Assembly (NCBI GenBank): GCA_003427395.1
Contig: BFEA01000154.1
Coordinates: 349,753 to 408,641 of the forward strand
Length of the DNA: 58,889 nt
Origin: Chara braunii
Taxonomy: Eukaryota; Streptophyta; Charophyceae; Charales; Characeae
Reading direction: 5' to 3'
The notes below the pieces were generated by a model. It made no database searches. It was not told where the DNA came from and was given only the letters and a program-made list of their open reading frames with translations. Both the position numbers and the translations under genes were made by a program. The stretch's first letter is position 1. Each line of letters begins with the position of its first letter. Positions 34,130 to 45,499 of this stretch are shown here, in pieces.

Positions 34130-34750
34130 AACTCCTCTAGACTAGAAAAGTTTCGGCCGCGCTTCCCGTAGGAAAAACGCCATTACAGAATTTATACGAG
34201 TTAAAACATCAAACTTTTATTTTTAGGAAGTCAAAAATTTGTCTAACTCCCTAAATTAGTAAAAATTTGGACACCACTTTCTCCACAAAGGGAGACTTCC
34301 GAGATTTATACTAAGACAACCATGAATTCAAACATAAACAATGAGTCCGACCAAGACAAAATTTTAACTAACTCCCTAGATTTGTAGAAATTTCGGGACG
34401 GCTTCCCGTAGAAAAAGTGTTATTCCAAGATTTATATAAAGCTGAGTACAGAATCTACAATGACTTTGACTTTTCAAAGTCTAATTTTGTCTAACTCCGT
34501 GAATTAGCAAAAATTTGGGCAGCACCCCCTCTAGAAAAGGAGATGTTCCAAATTTTCACTAAGCCAAAAAATCAAAAAAGTTTGATTTTGAAAAAGACAA
34601 TGTTCCAAAGTTTTACGAAGCCAAAAAATAAAAAAAGTTAGATCTTGAAAAAAACAACTCCTTGGTTTTGTAGAAATTTTAAATAACTCCTTGGTTTTAT
34701 AGAAATTTGGGCAGCGCTTCACGTAGAGAAAGTGGCTTACTAAGATTTAT
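34130..34750 (-). repeat. 120-bp tandem array in copy B (about six units)
   Basis: Units share GCTTCCCGTAG or a variant (34160, 34275, 34400, 34520, 34714), AAATTT(C/G)GG, and a following TTATA-rich part. Spacing is about 115-125 bases. The array is collinear with copy C 46500-47190, while copy A holds only two units. Confidence 0.8.
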
Positions 34751-35009
34751 ACAAGGCCAAGTTTACCAAAAGATCCCAGAAAATGCAAAAAATGACCTAA
34801 GTAAAAAAACATAGCTCAGAAAATGCACGAATTGAAACCAACTCCTATGGCTCTAGCAAGTGGCGAGCAACTAAATAAATTACCTATCAAATTGAAACTC
34901 ATACTAAGTAGTAGCCTCACTCAGTCACATGCAGGCCAAGCCACAAAGGTAAGTACTCTCACCATCCCAGAGTAAACTTAACAAACAATAGTTTATAGTC
35001 TTCCAATGA

Positions 35010-35790
35010 TTTATCCCTTTATACCCAACTTACATAGGGTATAAAGCTAACTCCGCCATGAAGTATACACAGACGTTGGGCACAACATCTTTTCTCTTCT
35101 TTGGGCATGTGACTAGGCCACCCTAGTCGCCCTGAATTGTTTAGATATCCCAACTTTATATAATTGTCTGCACTTAGTCTTTTGAGGTAGCATATAACTG
35201 AACCGATCATCTTCAGCTCGAGATCCAGCCTGCCCTTTCGTACCACAAGTTTATTCTTAATTAGTACTCTCTTCAGTTTGTGATAAGCTATAGTCAGATC
35301 ACCCAAACTTATCGAACCCTCTTTGACTAGCTTGTTCATAAATAATATAATAGTAAAATATAGCCAAATTATATCCTTTTGGTTCCAGCATGTGCGAGGC
35401 GTTGGACCAAGATCGCCCAAACTTATGGAACATGTCTTGGTCCTCAGCCTGGTTCATTTCTCTCAAAGCCAAAGCAAGAAGAGGTTGAGCCACCCAAGCT
35501 TATGGAACATGCTTAGACCTCCTCGTTTAAGAACTAAAGAAACCGACAACCACCAAAAGTAAACAAGGCGACCAAGCCACCCAAACTTATGGAACATGCT
35601 TGGTCCCTAAAAAGTCATTTGACATTCAGCCCTCACACTTAATAACCTGACCACCCAAACTTATGGAACATGTCTGGTCACCCAGGTAATCCAAAAATAA
35701 ACATAGCACTGGGCCTTCTCAAACTTATGGACTTGGCCAAACCCTTGGTTGACCCATTCAAACTCATGCAATACAACCTTCCTCCCATCC
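35010..35790 (-). repeat. Hairpin array in copy B
   Basis: The core CCCAAACTTATGGAACATG recurs, flanked by unit-specific complementary arms: GGACCAAGA (35404) with TCTTGGTCC (35435), GACCAAG (35570) with CTTGGTC (35599), and TGACCA (35648) with TGGTCA (35675). Two further hairpins without the core are TTTATACCC/GGGTATAAA (35018-35045) and GACTAGG/CCTAGTC (35111-35128). This is the counterpart of the array in copy A. Confidence 0.85.
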
Positions 35791-36416
35791 TCCCTCAGAT
35801 ACAACCCCATAGTCTGCTTTCAATCAAACAATGAAACTGAAACTGACATTACGCATACATTCCTCTACTTAATCTAGTAATGTCCTGAAAGCCAAACTGA
35901 AAGTCGACGTAGAGGGGCATGCAACATACTTCGTCAAAGTATAAAAAGGGATATAGATAGGGCTATAACTTCGTTTATAGAAGGAAAGCAATGACTACCT
36001 CTCAGTTCCCCGACTCCATAACTCCTCCTGAGTTCCGGCAGAGCTCCCGCAATCGGTGGGTGGACTCCCCACAGAGTCTTGTTGCGGTCTTACGGGTTGC
36101 AATCCCGCCTGCCGCCTTCCCCTCGTAACCACATACTAGACTTGGAGTAAGAAGGGCAGAAAAAGATAGATTTGAGACTCTCAGATCCAAGGGAGGTGCA
36201 CTCAAACTTGCAAGAGAGCGCCTTGTAATCTTGAACCGCTTAAGGGCCCCGCAATGGCGGCCAGAATGCAAGAACAAACCACTCGGCCCGAAACTGTCGA
36301 AGTCAACCTTCTCACAACTTCCCAATTCGCAGCAATAACCTTCCCTCTGAGCCTGATTACTTCCCCCTAGCAATCGCAGTCACATCTTGGCGTCCATCGC
36401 TCCAATTGCAATGGTA

Positions 36417-37440
36417 ACCAGTAAGTCCACAAGCTCGCGACCCTCCTTTAGCCACTCGGCCTAGAAGGATGAGTTGCGCCCCGTTCAACAGCCTAGTGTG
36501 TTTCCCGTCGCCGATCTACTATGGCCTCGTTCTTGCAGGGAGTTGCGTTGTCCGTCAAAAGGGTGAGCCTGCCATCCTGGCCGCTTGGATCTCGTTGCCC
36601 CGCTCAACAGGACAGCATACCCTCTCACAGCTTCAGTTTGCAGAGTGGGGTGTGCACTCGCCCGCAGGTAAGCCCGCACCTTGCATTTTGTCTCACGTTT
36701 GACAGGCCTTGCAGTACGCTGGTCACCAAGCAATCTTTCTTCTTTCCGACTTTGTCCGCTCCATGCCCTTGGCCACCGAGCACACGGGCAGGCGGCTTCG
36801 TTGGTAAGTTGCTCTCTTTCAACAAGACGAGCAAGACCGGATTATTCTTCCAACAGTACCTGAGAGGGTGCAACCCTTTCTGCTGCAAGCTACAACCCCC
36901 TTTTTTCGATCAATCATGTTCCCCGACTAACCCGCCATTAACCCCTCACCGACAACGCAAAGGTGAGACTGAGTTGTCGACTCCACCACGGGTAAGTACA
37001 TTGCCCGTCATCTGCAACCTTTAGCTCCGCCTCGACCAGGTACGCTTTCTTCCTTGTACCCTCCTATCTCTTCTTTCCGCCAGTCCCCCCTCGACAGGGT
37101 AAGTAGAAACTAAATGAATCCCTTGCTAAATCCCAGTTAAATTCATGCATAATATTTGGTCAGGCGTACTGTCTCTCCGCCGTGTGCATCTTGCACGTCA
37201 TCTGCAGCCTTTAGCTCCACCTCGACCAGGTACGCTTTCTTCCTTATACCCTACCTCCTATCTGTTTTTTCCGCCAGTCCCCCCTCGGCAAGGTAAGTAG
37301 AAACTCATTGAATCTCTTGCTAAATCCCAGCTAAATTCATTCCTAATATTTGGTCAGGCGTACTGTCTCCCCGTCGTGCGCATCGAGACATCAGGAGCTG
37401 CAACTCTATCGATAGGATCGACCGACCAATCGGTAAGTCA
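36417..37440 (+). other. Cluster of splice-donor-like GGTAAG sites
   Basis: On the plus strand (antisense to the LTR) GTAAGT or GGTAAG occurs at about 36421, 36667, 36803, 36991, 37098, 37292 and 37432; two of these result from the 190-bp duplication. Acceptor-like TTGCAG occurs at 36534. Short frames lie between them (36521-37024), but I recognise no protein. It could be a captured multi-exon fragment or chance. Confidence 0.35.
37006..37385. repeat. 190-bp tandem duplication in copy B
   Basis: Starting at CGTCATCTGCA (37006 and 37196) the sequence repeats with a period of 190 and a few mismatches, including CTCGACCAGGTACGCTTTCTT and GGTCAGGCGTACTGTCTC. Copy C has a single copy, so the duplication is specific to B. 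Confidence 0.85.
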
Positions 37441-38454
37441 CCAACCCCACAGCCAGCCTGTTGTAGCTCCCATAAGAACTGCAGCAACAATCAAATGCAT
37501 CTTCTGCTAAACGTGGAAAGATACACCTCGCTTTCTGCCCTCTTGCATCGGCACGGCCCGTGAATCTCCAAGTACTCAATCCGCACCCTTATTCCAGAGT
37601 CTGACTGCACTATCAAACTCGCTATATCCAAGAACCTTCGGCCAACAGTTTTCCCCGCTCGATTCCGTTAGGAACCGAACGAGACACCGCTCTTCCCCTT
37701 TCCCGACATAGCCATCTTCCGCCTGTCCTCAGTGCACCCCCTACCTTGGCCAACTCTAAACCTACTAACTAACTACATATTCGTGCTCGCTAGGCAAAGA
37801 AACCCCAGCGTAGCAACTTACCTTACCCGATTCCACAAAGAACTGAGTAAGATCTACGTTTCCTCACCCTTCCTCCTCCATCGCTGCCATCGCCATAACT
37901 TCACTCACATCCTTCTCTACTAACCTCCCTCGGTACTTGCAGTGAGCTCGCCCAGTACCAAAACCCATGCTCAACATCTTTCCGCACTCGTTTTTATCAA
38001 GGAAGGACCGAGGCAGACGTTCTTGTCTTCTGCCATAACTAGCCTTTCTTTCCTCGCATGCACCTCGCGCGGTATCCCGTTCAGGTTCATTCCTCTATTT
38101 TTTGCCCTGTGTATGCGCTGCCTCGATCCCATTCGACACAATTTTGCGCCCGGATCCAATCTCCCTTCCTACTAACACTTCGCCTCTTTCTCTCACTTCG
38201 CCTCTTTCTCTCTGCGCTCCCCGGTGCTCCACCTGTCCCCGCTCCCTACCTCGACTAGTGCTGCCTCCCGTCAGCGCTCGGTGGTGGGAGGTTTCGCAGC
38301 AGGCCGATCGGCTGTCCACTACTTAGTAGGGAAGGGCCAGAAAATGCAGCTACCGGGCCCGATCCGGTAACTCTTTCACCGGCTATACCCCGTTCACCAA
38401 TCAGTGTGGCCCACTAGTCTCGCTGCCAGCCCACAACAGTTCCACCTTTCCGGG

Positions 38455-38640
38455 TTAGTACGGAGATGACCTGGGATCCGGATGACATAGGATGGTCCAT
38501 CAGGATCAGTCCCGGCGATATCTAAGACTTCCCATGGCCCAAAGTACTGTGTCATGAGTTGACGGGAAATCCCGTACTCCTGTCCCAGTTCTGAGGACCT
38601 AACCCAAACTCTGTCCCCCCTTCGCAGATGCAAATAAAAG
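38455..38640 (-). pseudogene. Integrase C-terminal domain fragment
   Basis: Minus-strand residues read RRGDRVWVRSSELGQEYG, MTQYFGPWEVLDIAGTD and YVIRIPGHLRT. This is the classic C-terminal domain of Ty3/gypsy integrase (G-D-x-V-W, x-G-P-[FWY]-x-V, Y-x-[IL]-x-[IL]-P). It is the part missing from element P but lies on the opposite strand, so it comes from another copy of that family. It is cut at 38455 by copy B and at about 38640 by a plus-strand gag fragment. Confidence 0.8.
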
Positions 38641-39330
38641 GGGATGACAGGGGAAAAGGAGGAGCCTGAACCTCCCAAGTTAACGAAAGCTCAGCGGAAA
38701 GCGAGAAACCTGGCACAGGGAGGTGAAGGTACCGGAAAGGGGCAGTGTTCGCGACAAGTGGCGGCCGCCCCACAAGAAGTGGGGAACAAAGCAACACAAA
38801 AGGGGCCTCTGTCGACTGAGCGGGAACTCAATGGGCAGTGGGCGCCGTGTTATTAAGTGGGTCTGTGGCCGATGTATAATCCATGTGTGCCATGGGCACA
38901 AGGCAGTTGTTTGGGCCCACAAATGAGCATGATACCGCCTAGGCCTCCTGCAGCCCAAGCTCGACTTCACCACGTGGGACTGTTGCAGCCGCCGACACAA
39001 TAAGTGTCACGAGGCAGCATGGCAAGTGGAGGAAACCAAAGGCAGCAGGCTGGAAGGCTCCGCAGGGATGGAGGACGCGGTGGCAGTAAGGGTGACTTTG
39101 AAGGAAAGGAAGCAGGTTGGGAAAAAAACATTTGCAGACATTGTGCCAAGGAAGAGCACATAATGAAGTTTTGTCGAGAACGAAGGGCCGATGAAGTAAG
39201 TGGTCTAACAAGGACTAATATTGAGGGATATGTTTTCGACAGGGCTGGGGAGTACATTGACCCAACCATCCCTGGGGGAACACAGAAAGAGGCCTTGCGG
39301 CGAGACGGAGCATTGATCACTTCCTCCTGA
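38640..39330 (+). pseudogene. Gag fragment with intact CCHC zinc knuckle
   Basis: The plus-strand frame 39004-39330 has a Gly/Arg-rich lead, a perfect CX2CX4HX4C knuckle (CRHCAKEEHIMKFC), then GYVFDRAGEYIDPTIPGGTQ and a stop. Upstream (38644-38856) a frame contains PPKLTKAQRKARNLAQGGEG, also gag-like. The knuckle binds the element RNA. Neither a start nor a capsid domain is visible. It differs from the gags of H, P, K and G, so it represents a further element family. Confidence 0.75.
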
Positions 39331-41682
39331 ATGTAGTTGTGGAGAATAAGGGTTGTGTGAGAAGGGCCTGGAGATTTGAGTACACTACAAGTATAAGCAA
39401 GAAACCCCAATTGTGTAACTGAGGTAAATAGGCACAGGGTGCAAAGGGAAAGGGTTTCGTAATAATGGTCCGGTAAGACAACCCGAGCTGCAGGTGGGAG
39501 GAACCCCAATAGAACAACTATATATGAGGGGTATGTTAGAATTGACCCGAAATGCGTCATAGGAACGTCTCCTACGGATAGAGCAAGGAGTGGTTCTAAG
39601 GGCATTGTTGCGAAATGAAAGCCTACTCCACTAGACTTATCATTGGGAGAAGGGGATATGGGGCCTACTTCGTATCTAGGTCCAGATGGTTGTACACATG
39701 TAAGAGGTATGAGAGACTTAAGAAGAGACCTTGACGTGTGGGAGGTAGACTCTCTAACCTAGAAATGTAGTTGTGAGACTTGTGTAGAAATGATGTGTAG
39801 TCTAACTTTTCTTGGATATTTGGGTATGTCTTGAATTAGTTGGATCCCTTCGATTTGAGGGATGTGATTACGTCCTGATCAAGACCGTTTTAGTTTTAGC
39901 TCTGGTCGAGGTTATTCAACTCTATGTATATATATGTAATTCAAGGCCATGTTGGTTAGCTTTTGAGTTGGGATATTATACCCCTGAGTGTATGGTAAGT
40001 TGAGATTTTATCTAAAGACTATTCCCTTGTATATGACGATCACAATCACTCTCACAAGTGTGGTTTTATCCTGATGTATGATGGTTTTGTGCGATAGATG
40101 TATGACAAACATCTCATGTGCTGTGTATTTCGTGAATGTGAATGAATGTGAACTGTTTACTCTTCAGTATACTCGTGCGATCTGCCCACAGGCGGGTGAT
40201 AGGGCTGTGTATAACGAGAGGGAGTGTAGTCTGTTTTTGTGAAAGTGGGAGAATCCGAAGGGATTTATGGGTCTTTGAGACTCGAGCGCTTACCATGCCG
40301 AATGTTTATTGATTGAGTTGTGGCGAGGGCCCATAAGTTGGTCTTTCAGTTTGAGTTGTTTTGTGGTTGAGGCGCCTTCAAATGGGAAGGTGGTCTTGTG
40401 CTTATTGGAAGACTCGTCTTCAGAGAGGGAAAATGTTTTAATGAACGGTCGCGTGAGAGTTCATCCTAAACAGAGAAGGGATGGCTGAGAGACCTATTGA
40501 GAGAGACTTCCTTCGTATGAGGAGGGAGTAAATAGATTTAATGGCATGGTAAGTTGATTTTGAATGAAAAAGTCCGACGAGGAGGACCACATTTTGCTTG
40601 GTCATTGCTGAAATTTTTGAGAAAGTCGCAAGAAACTTCATCAGGGGATGTTTCGGGATGTGTGGTCTTCTTGTCCTGATCAAGTAAGGGGGCCACGACC
40701 TTGCGGACCTGGAGGTGATTCTGTTTTGTGATAGTGGAAAGGTTGCCGTGTTCTCTCTGTGTTGACGCACAAACGGCTGGTAAATGCCTTTTATGTGTGA
40801 CCGACCTTTGCGTATTCCTGCAATAGGCCTGTATCGTTGCGACACACCGTCCAGCCGCTTGTGCTAAATCCTAGGCATTTATGAGAATACCAAGCTAACG
40901 GTAAAGTTTAGCATCACTAGGGCGCAACCACTAGTGTTGGCTGCTGACCAGCGCAACCTGGCAGCGGGCCCACGTCTCGCCAGAAGGGGTAAAGACTTAA
41001 AGGGGTGTGGCGACCCAAAAGCGTTTAACCTGCCGCGGGGGGCGTGGGATAGGAGTCGAGCCTGTTTTGAGTCCTGATTGAATGTTTATCACGAGAAAAA
41101 GCCTATCGTGGCGCAACCTGCGTTGGCACTACCGCTAAAATAACAAATGAGGTGGGCCGTAGACCTTGCACGATCACCCAGACTATGGTGGGCCAAGATA
41201 CCTAGCCTTCCTTTACTAGACTGCAGGAGGTGTGTTGAGATAAGATATATATGATATATATATATATATGTGTTTGATTGTGGGAATTAGTGGAGGAAGG
41301 CCAGAGTGTCTGCTAAGGTCTCGGTTAGGGCCTGCGTCCTTGGTTATGGCTCTGCTCGCAGGGTAGAGACTAAGGACACGTAACAAAAAGCCGGCGTTTG
41401 TGTAGGACGAAGCGGAGAGGACAGTTAAGACGGGCCGTTGAAACTTGTGTTGTAGTACGTATGTCCAGTACACCTGCATCCTAGTGTGGGACAATCGAGA
41501 CCCAGGTTAGAATCCTGGCAGCATATAGTTGTAAGGGCTTGGATCGTTGGAGGCCTCAACCCTGAGTTTGTCGGCCAATCGGATTGGTCCTTTTCTCGTC
41601 AGCATGTGGAGTCTTGGATGGAGTTATAACTCTTTCGATCTTGCGAAGCAACGGGGACGTCCTTTAATATGGTTCGGTAAGC
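39331..41682. other. Unassigned sequence between gag fragment and long LTR copy C
   Basis: I find no pol motif, PBS or match to other repeats in this 2.35 kb. The longest frame (40438-40845, minus, 135 codons) shows no known motif. The sequence is T- and G-rich on the plus strand from 39350 to 40800. An (AT)n stretch lies at about 41243-41271. It may be the remainder of the element that supplied the zinc-knuckle gag. Confidence 0.4.
41243..41271. repeat. (AT)n microsatellite
   Basis: ATATAT runs interrupted by one GATATAT. Confidence 0.9.
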
Positions 41683-42679
41683 TGTCGGTGCGTATACCCT
41701 TTAAGGGTATCCGCCCTGGTTTTTGCAAATGATAGGAAAACAATTTTGGTTTAAAGTCTTAAGTATTTTGCTGAGCCTATGGCTTATGTTAATTGGATGG
41801 TTGATTAGAGCATCGAATGTGTGGGCGCGCTGATTTGAGGCGTGTGTGATTTTTTTTTTTTTTTTTGATTGATGATTGTGAAAGTCGGTGTAGTCGCCGG
41901 CCAAATTTTCATTTTTCTGATTAAGTTACCATTGAAAGGATTTTGTTTCTTGATTGGTGCGCATGCTTACGACCTATGCATACGTGCGGAGGACGACATC
42001 GACGACGGGAAGGCTTTGAAGTGACTTTAGTAGGCCCACGCGTCACATGGTGTCCGTTTAGTTAGGCGTCCGTCAGAGCTAAGTCGAGATTTGGGCCTAG
42101 CATTAGCGGTTGCGGCGACGGCGTGGGGATATCAAAGTAGTGCGAAGGAATGGAGGGTTTGAGGGCCCGGCGGGGCTACCCCCCTTGGTTTTGCCGATGA
42201 CGGCGTTAGGACAGGGCTAGCATTTTCGTTTCCTCGTTACGTCATATTCTGACGCTTGGAATTTCCTAAATAATTTATTATTTAATGACGAATTATTATT
42301 ATCCTCATGCTCCGACGTTCCTTGATTCGGACGCGGCGCCAGATTTAAGGACCGTCACGACGGTCGAGGATCTTGGGCGCACGGTTCCTATGGTTGACCA
42401 GTGGTTCCTGCATATTCGAGATGTCGGCAAGGTTTCCGGACCTCGCCCACCTTTGAAACACGGGCCGAGGGGTTCAACGTGTGGGTTGATCATGGGTGAT
42501 CTGACCTACGACGTAAGGTAAAACCTCGGCGGCGCGACCCTCGGTGGCTCAGTTGTTCGCCATTGTGGATTGACCGCGATGAGGCATGAGGGAGTATGCC
42601 TTCGGGGCCCCAAAAGTGCAGGCCGCAGGGGTAGCAGGCACGCAACCACAGTCCGTGTGTGGGTAGCAGTTTAGGGGCC

Positions 42680-42717
42680 CTGTCTCTTATACACATCTAG
42701 ATGTGTATAAGAGACAG
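42680..42717. other. Nextera mate-pair junction adapter (artefact)
   Basis: CTGTCTCTTATACACATCT (42680-42698) is followed directly by its reverse complement (42699-42717). This is the Tn5 mosaic end in the head-to-head form left by mate-pair circularisation. It is library-derived. Its translation gives the known artefact string SYTHLDVYKRQ. Confidence 0.99.
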
Positions 42718-42816
42718 AACCTGATCCTGATAAGCCGTTTATAGTCACCACGGATGCCAGCCAATATGGCATTGGCGTCGTGCTCGCGCAGCAGGAGGGG
42801 CCAAAGTTGAGGCTTG
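42718..42816 (+). other. Chimeric fragment of element P RNase H
   Basis: Positions 42736-42816 are identical to 26390-26470, the first 81 bases after the gap in P. The 18 bases before them extend into that gap and read in frame PDPDK before PFIVTTD. It follows the adapter, so it is the distant mate of a jumping-library fragment, joined here by the assembler. Confidence 0.97.
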
Positions 42817-42817
42817 N
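42817..42817. other. Single N at a contig join
   Basis: A lone N separates the chimeric fragment from copy C sequence and marks a scaffolding join. Confidence 0.95.
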
Positions 42818-44880
42818 GGGTGTCGGCTCAACCGAAGTACAGTAGGGAAAGGCGGAACTGTAGTAGGCTGGCAGCGAGACTGGCGGGCCATACTGGTTGG
42901 TGAACGGGGTATAGTCCGTGAAAGAGTAACCGGACCGGCCCATCAGGAGCTGCATTTTGTGGCCCTTCCCTACTAGTCAGTGGACAACCGATCGGCCTTC
43001 TGAGAAACCTCCCACCACCGAACGTTGATGGGAGGCAGCGCTAGTCGAGGTAGAGAGCGGGGAAAGCTGGAGCACTGAGGACTGCAAAGAGAAAGAGGCG
43101 AAGTGTTAGTAGGAAGGGGGATTGGATCCGGGCGCAAAATCGTGTCGGATGGGAGCGAGGCAGCGTAGACACAGGGCAAAAAACAGAGGAATGAACTTGG
43201 ACGGGATATCTCGCAAGGTGCATGCGGGGAAAGAAAGGCCAGTTATGGCAGAAGACAAGAACGTCTGCCCCCCTTGATGAAAACGAGCGGGGAAAGATGT
43301 TGAGCATTGGTTCTGGTATGGGGCGAACTCATTGGAAGTGTCAGACTAGGGAAAGAGTAAGCACAGAGGGAGGTTCGTAGAGAAGGATGTGAGTGAAGTT
43401 ATGGTGATGACAGCGATGGAGGAGGAAGGGTGAGAAAACGTAGATCTTACTCAATTCTTTGTGGAATCGGGTGAGGTAAGTTGCTACGCTGGGGTTTCTT
43501 TGCCTAGCGAGCACGAATATGTTGTTAGTTTCGTAAGAAGATTAGTAGGTTTAGAGTTGGCCGAGGAAGGGGGTGCGCTGAGGACAGGTGCAAGATGGCT
43601 ATGTCGGGAAAGGGGAAGGGCGGTGTATCGCTTGGTTCTTAACGAAATCGAGCGGGGAAAACTGTTGGCCGGAGGTTCTTGGATCTGGCGAGTTTGATAG
43701 TGCAGTCAGACTCCGCAATAAGGGTGCGGATTGAGTACTTGGAGATTCATGGGCCATGCCGAGGCAAGAGGGCAGAAAGGGAGGTGTATCTTTCCACGTT
43801 TAGTAGAAGATGCATTTGATTTTTGTCGCAGTTCTTAGGGGAGCTACAACGGGCTGGTTGTGGGGTTGGTGACTTACCTATTGGCCGGTGCTTTGCTCAT
43901 CCTATCGATGGAGTTGCAGCTCCCGATGTCTCGGCGCGCACGGCGGGGAGACAGTACGCCTGACCAAATATTAGGAATGAATTTAGTTGGGATTTAGCAA
44001 AAGATTCATTTAGTTTCTACTTACCTTGCCAGGGGGGACTGGCGAAAAGAACAGATAGGAGGTAGGGTATAAGTAAGAAAGCGCACCTGGTCGAGGCGGA
44101 GCTAAAGGCTGCAGATGACGAGCAATGTACTTTCCCGTGGTGGAGTCGACAGTTTAGTCTCACCTTTGCGTTGTCGGTGAGGGGTTAATGGCGGCCTAGT
44201 CGGGGAACATACTTGACCGAAAAAAAGGGGTTGTAGCTGGCAGCAGAAAGGGTTGCACCCTCTCAGGTACTGTCGGAAGAATCATCAGGTCTTGCTCATC
44301 TTGTTGATAGAGAGTAACTTACCGGCGAAGGCGCCTGCCCGGGTGCTCGATGGCCAAGGACATGGAGCGGACAAAGTCGGGAAGCAAAAAGATTGCTTGC
44401 TGACCAACGTACTACAAGGTCTGTTAAACGTGAGACAAACTGCAAGGTGCGGGCTTACCTGCGGGCGAGTGTGCACCCCACTCTGCAAACTGAAGTCGTG
44501 AGAGGGTTTGTTGTCCTGTTGAACGGGGCAACGTGAGCCAAGCGACCAGGATGGCAGGCTCACCCTTTTGACGGACAACGCGGCTCTCTGCAAGAACGAG
44601 GCCATAGTAGATCGACGGCGGGAAACACACTAGGCTGTTGAACGGGGCGCGGGTTATCCTTCTAGGCGGAGTGGCTAAAGGAGGGTCGCGAGCTTGTGGG
44701 CTTACTGGTGACCATTGCAATTGGAGCGACGGACGCCAAGGAGTGACTGCGATTGCTAGGGGGAAGTAATCAGGCTGAGAGAGAAGGTTACTGCTGCGAA
44801 TTGGGAAGTCATCAGAAGGTTGACTTTAACAGTTTAGCTTCTGGCTGACTAGATTTTTGGCGGGTCTCTTGGAGGCAATT

Positions 44881-44918
44881 GAAATCACATCAATAATCTG
44901 TATTATTGATGTGATTTC
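44881..44918. repeat. Perfect 16-bp inverted repeat, 6-base loop
   Basis: GAAATCACATCAATAA (44881-44896) and its exact complement (44903-44918) flank TCTGTA. The arms extend a further four bases with one mismatch. It sits in a stretch of about 180 bases that copy C has and copy B lacks. Confidence 0.95.
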
Positions 44919-45499
44919 GATTATCCTTGTTAGAGGACAATACCGTACCTTCAAATAGTGTTGTAGCTATCTCTTTAGAGAAGAAAGATCAGTATGAAGT
45001 CATTGCAACTGGCCGCCATTGCAGGGCCCTCAGGCGGCTCAAGATTACAAGGCGCTCTCCTGCGAGTCTGAGTGCACCTCCCTTGGATCTGAGAGTCTCA
45101 AATCTATCTCTTTTTGCCCTTCTTACTCTAAGTCTAGTCTGTGGTTACGAGTGGAAAGCGGCAGGCGGGATTGCAACCCGTAGGACCGCAACAAGACTCT
45201 GTGGGGAGTCCACCCACCGATTGCAGGAGCTTTCCCGGAACTCAGGAGGAGTTATGGAGTCAGGGAACTGAGAGGTAATTATTGCTTTCCATCTATAAAC
45301 CTAGTTATAGCCCCTATCTATATCCCATTTTATACTTTGACTGAGTATGTTGCATTCCCCTTTACGTTGACTTTCAGAACATAACAAGATTAAGTAAAGA
45401 AATGTATGCCTAATGTCAGTTTCAGTTTCATTGTTTGACTGAAAGCAGACTGTGGGGTTGCATATAGGGGAGGATGGGAGGAAGGTTGTATTGCACGAG

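Larger units (their letters stand above)
31840..38455 (-). mobile_element. Long LTR copy B (5'-truncated LTR of element K)
   Basis: On the minus strand it ends CTCGACA at 31840, followed by the PBS. Over its whole length it matches copy C inverted (42830-49587), and 31860-36300 matches copy A. Its 5' part is missing: at 38455 it abuts an integrase C-terminal fragment, so the TGTCGG start seen in A and C is absent. Even truncated it is 6.6 kb, longer than most known LTRs. No coding region is conserved between the copies. It contains a 120-bp tandem array, a hairpin array and a 190-bp tandem duplication. Confidence 0.75.

Noticed and set aside
41495-41525. tRNA-like T arm (CCAGG-TTAGAAT-CCTGG)
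   Set aside because: I could not find matching acceptor, D or anticodon stems, and the loop lacks the usual TTC.
42671-42955. Open frame spanning the adapter with the string SYTHLDVYKRQ
   Set aside because: It is a translation of the Nextera junction adapter and joins unrelated sequences.
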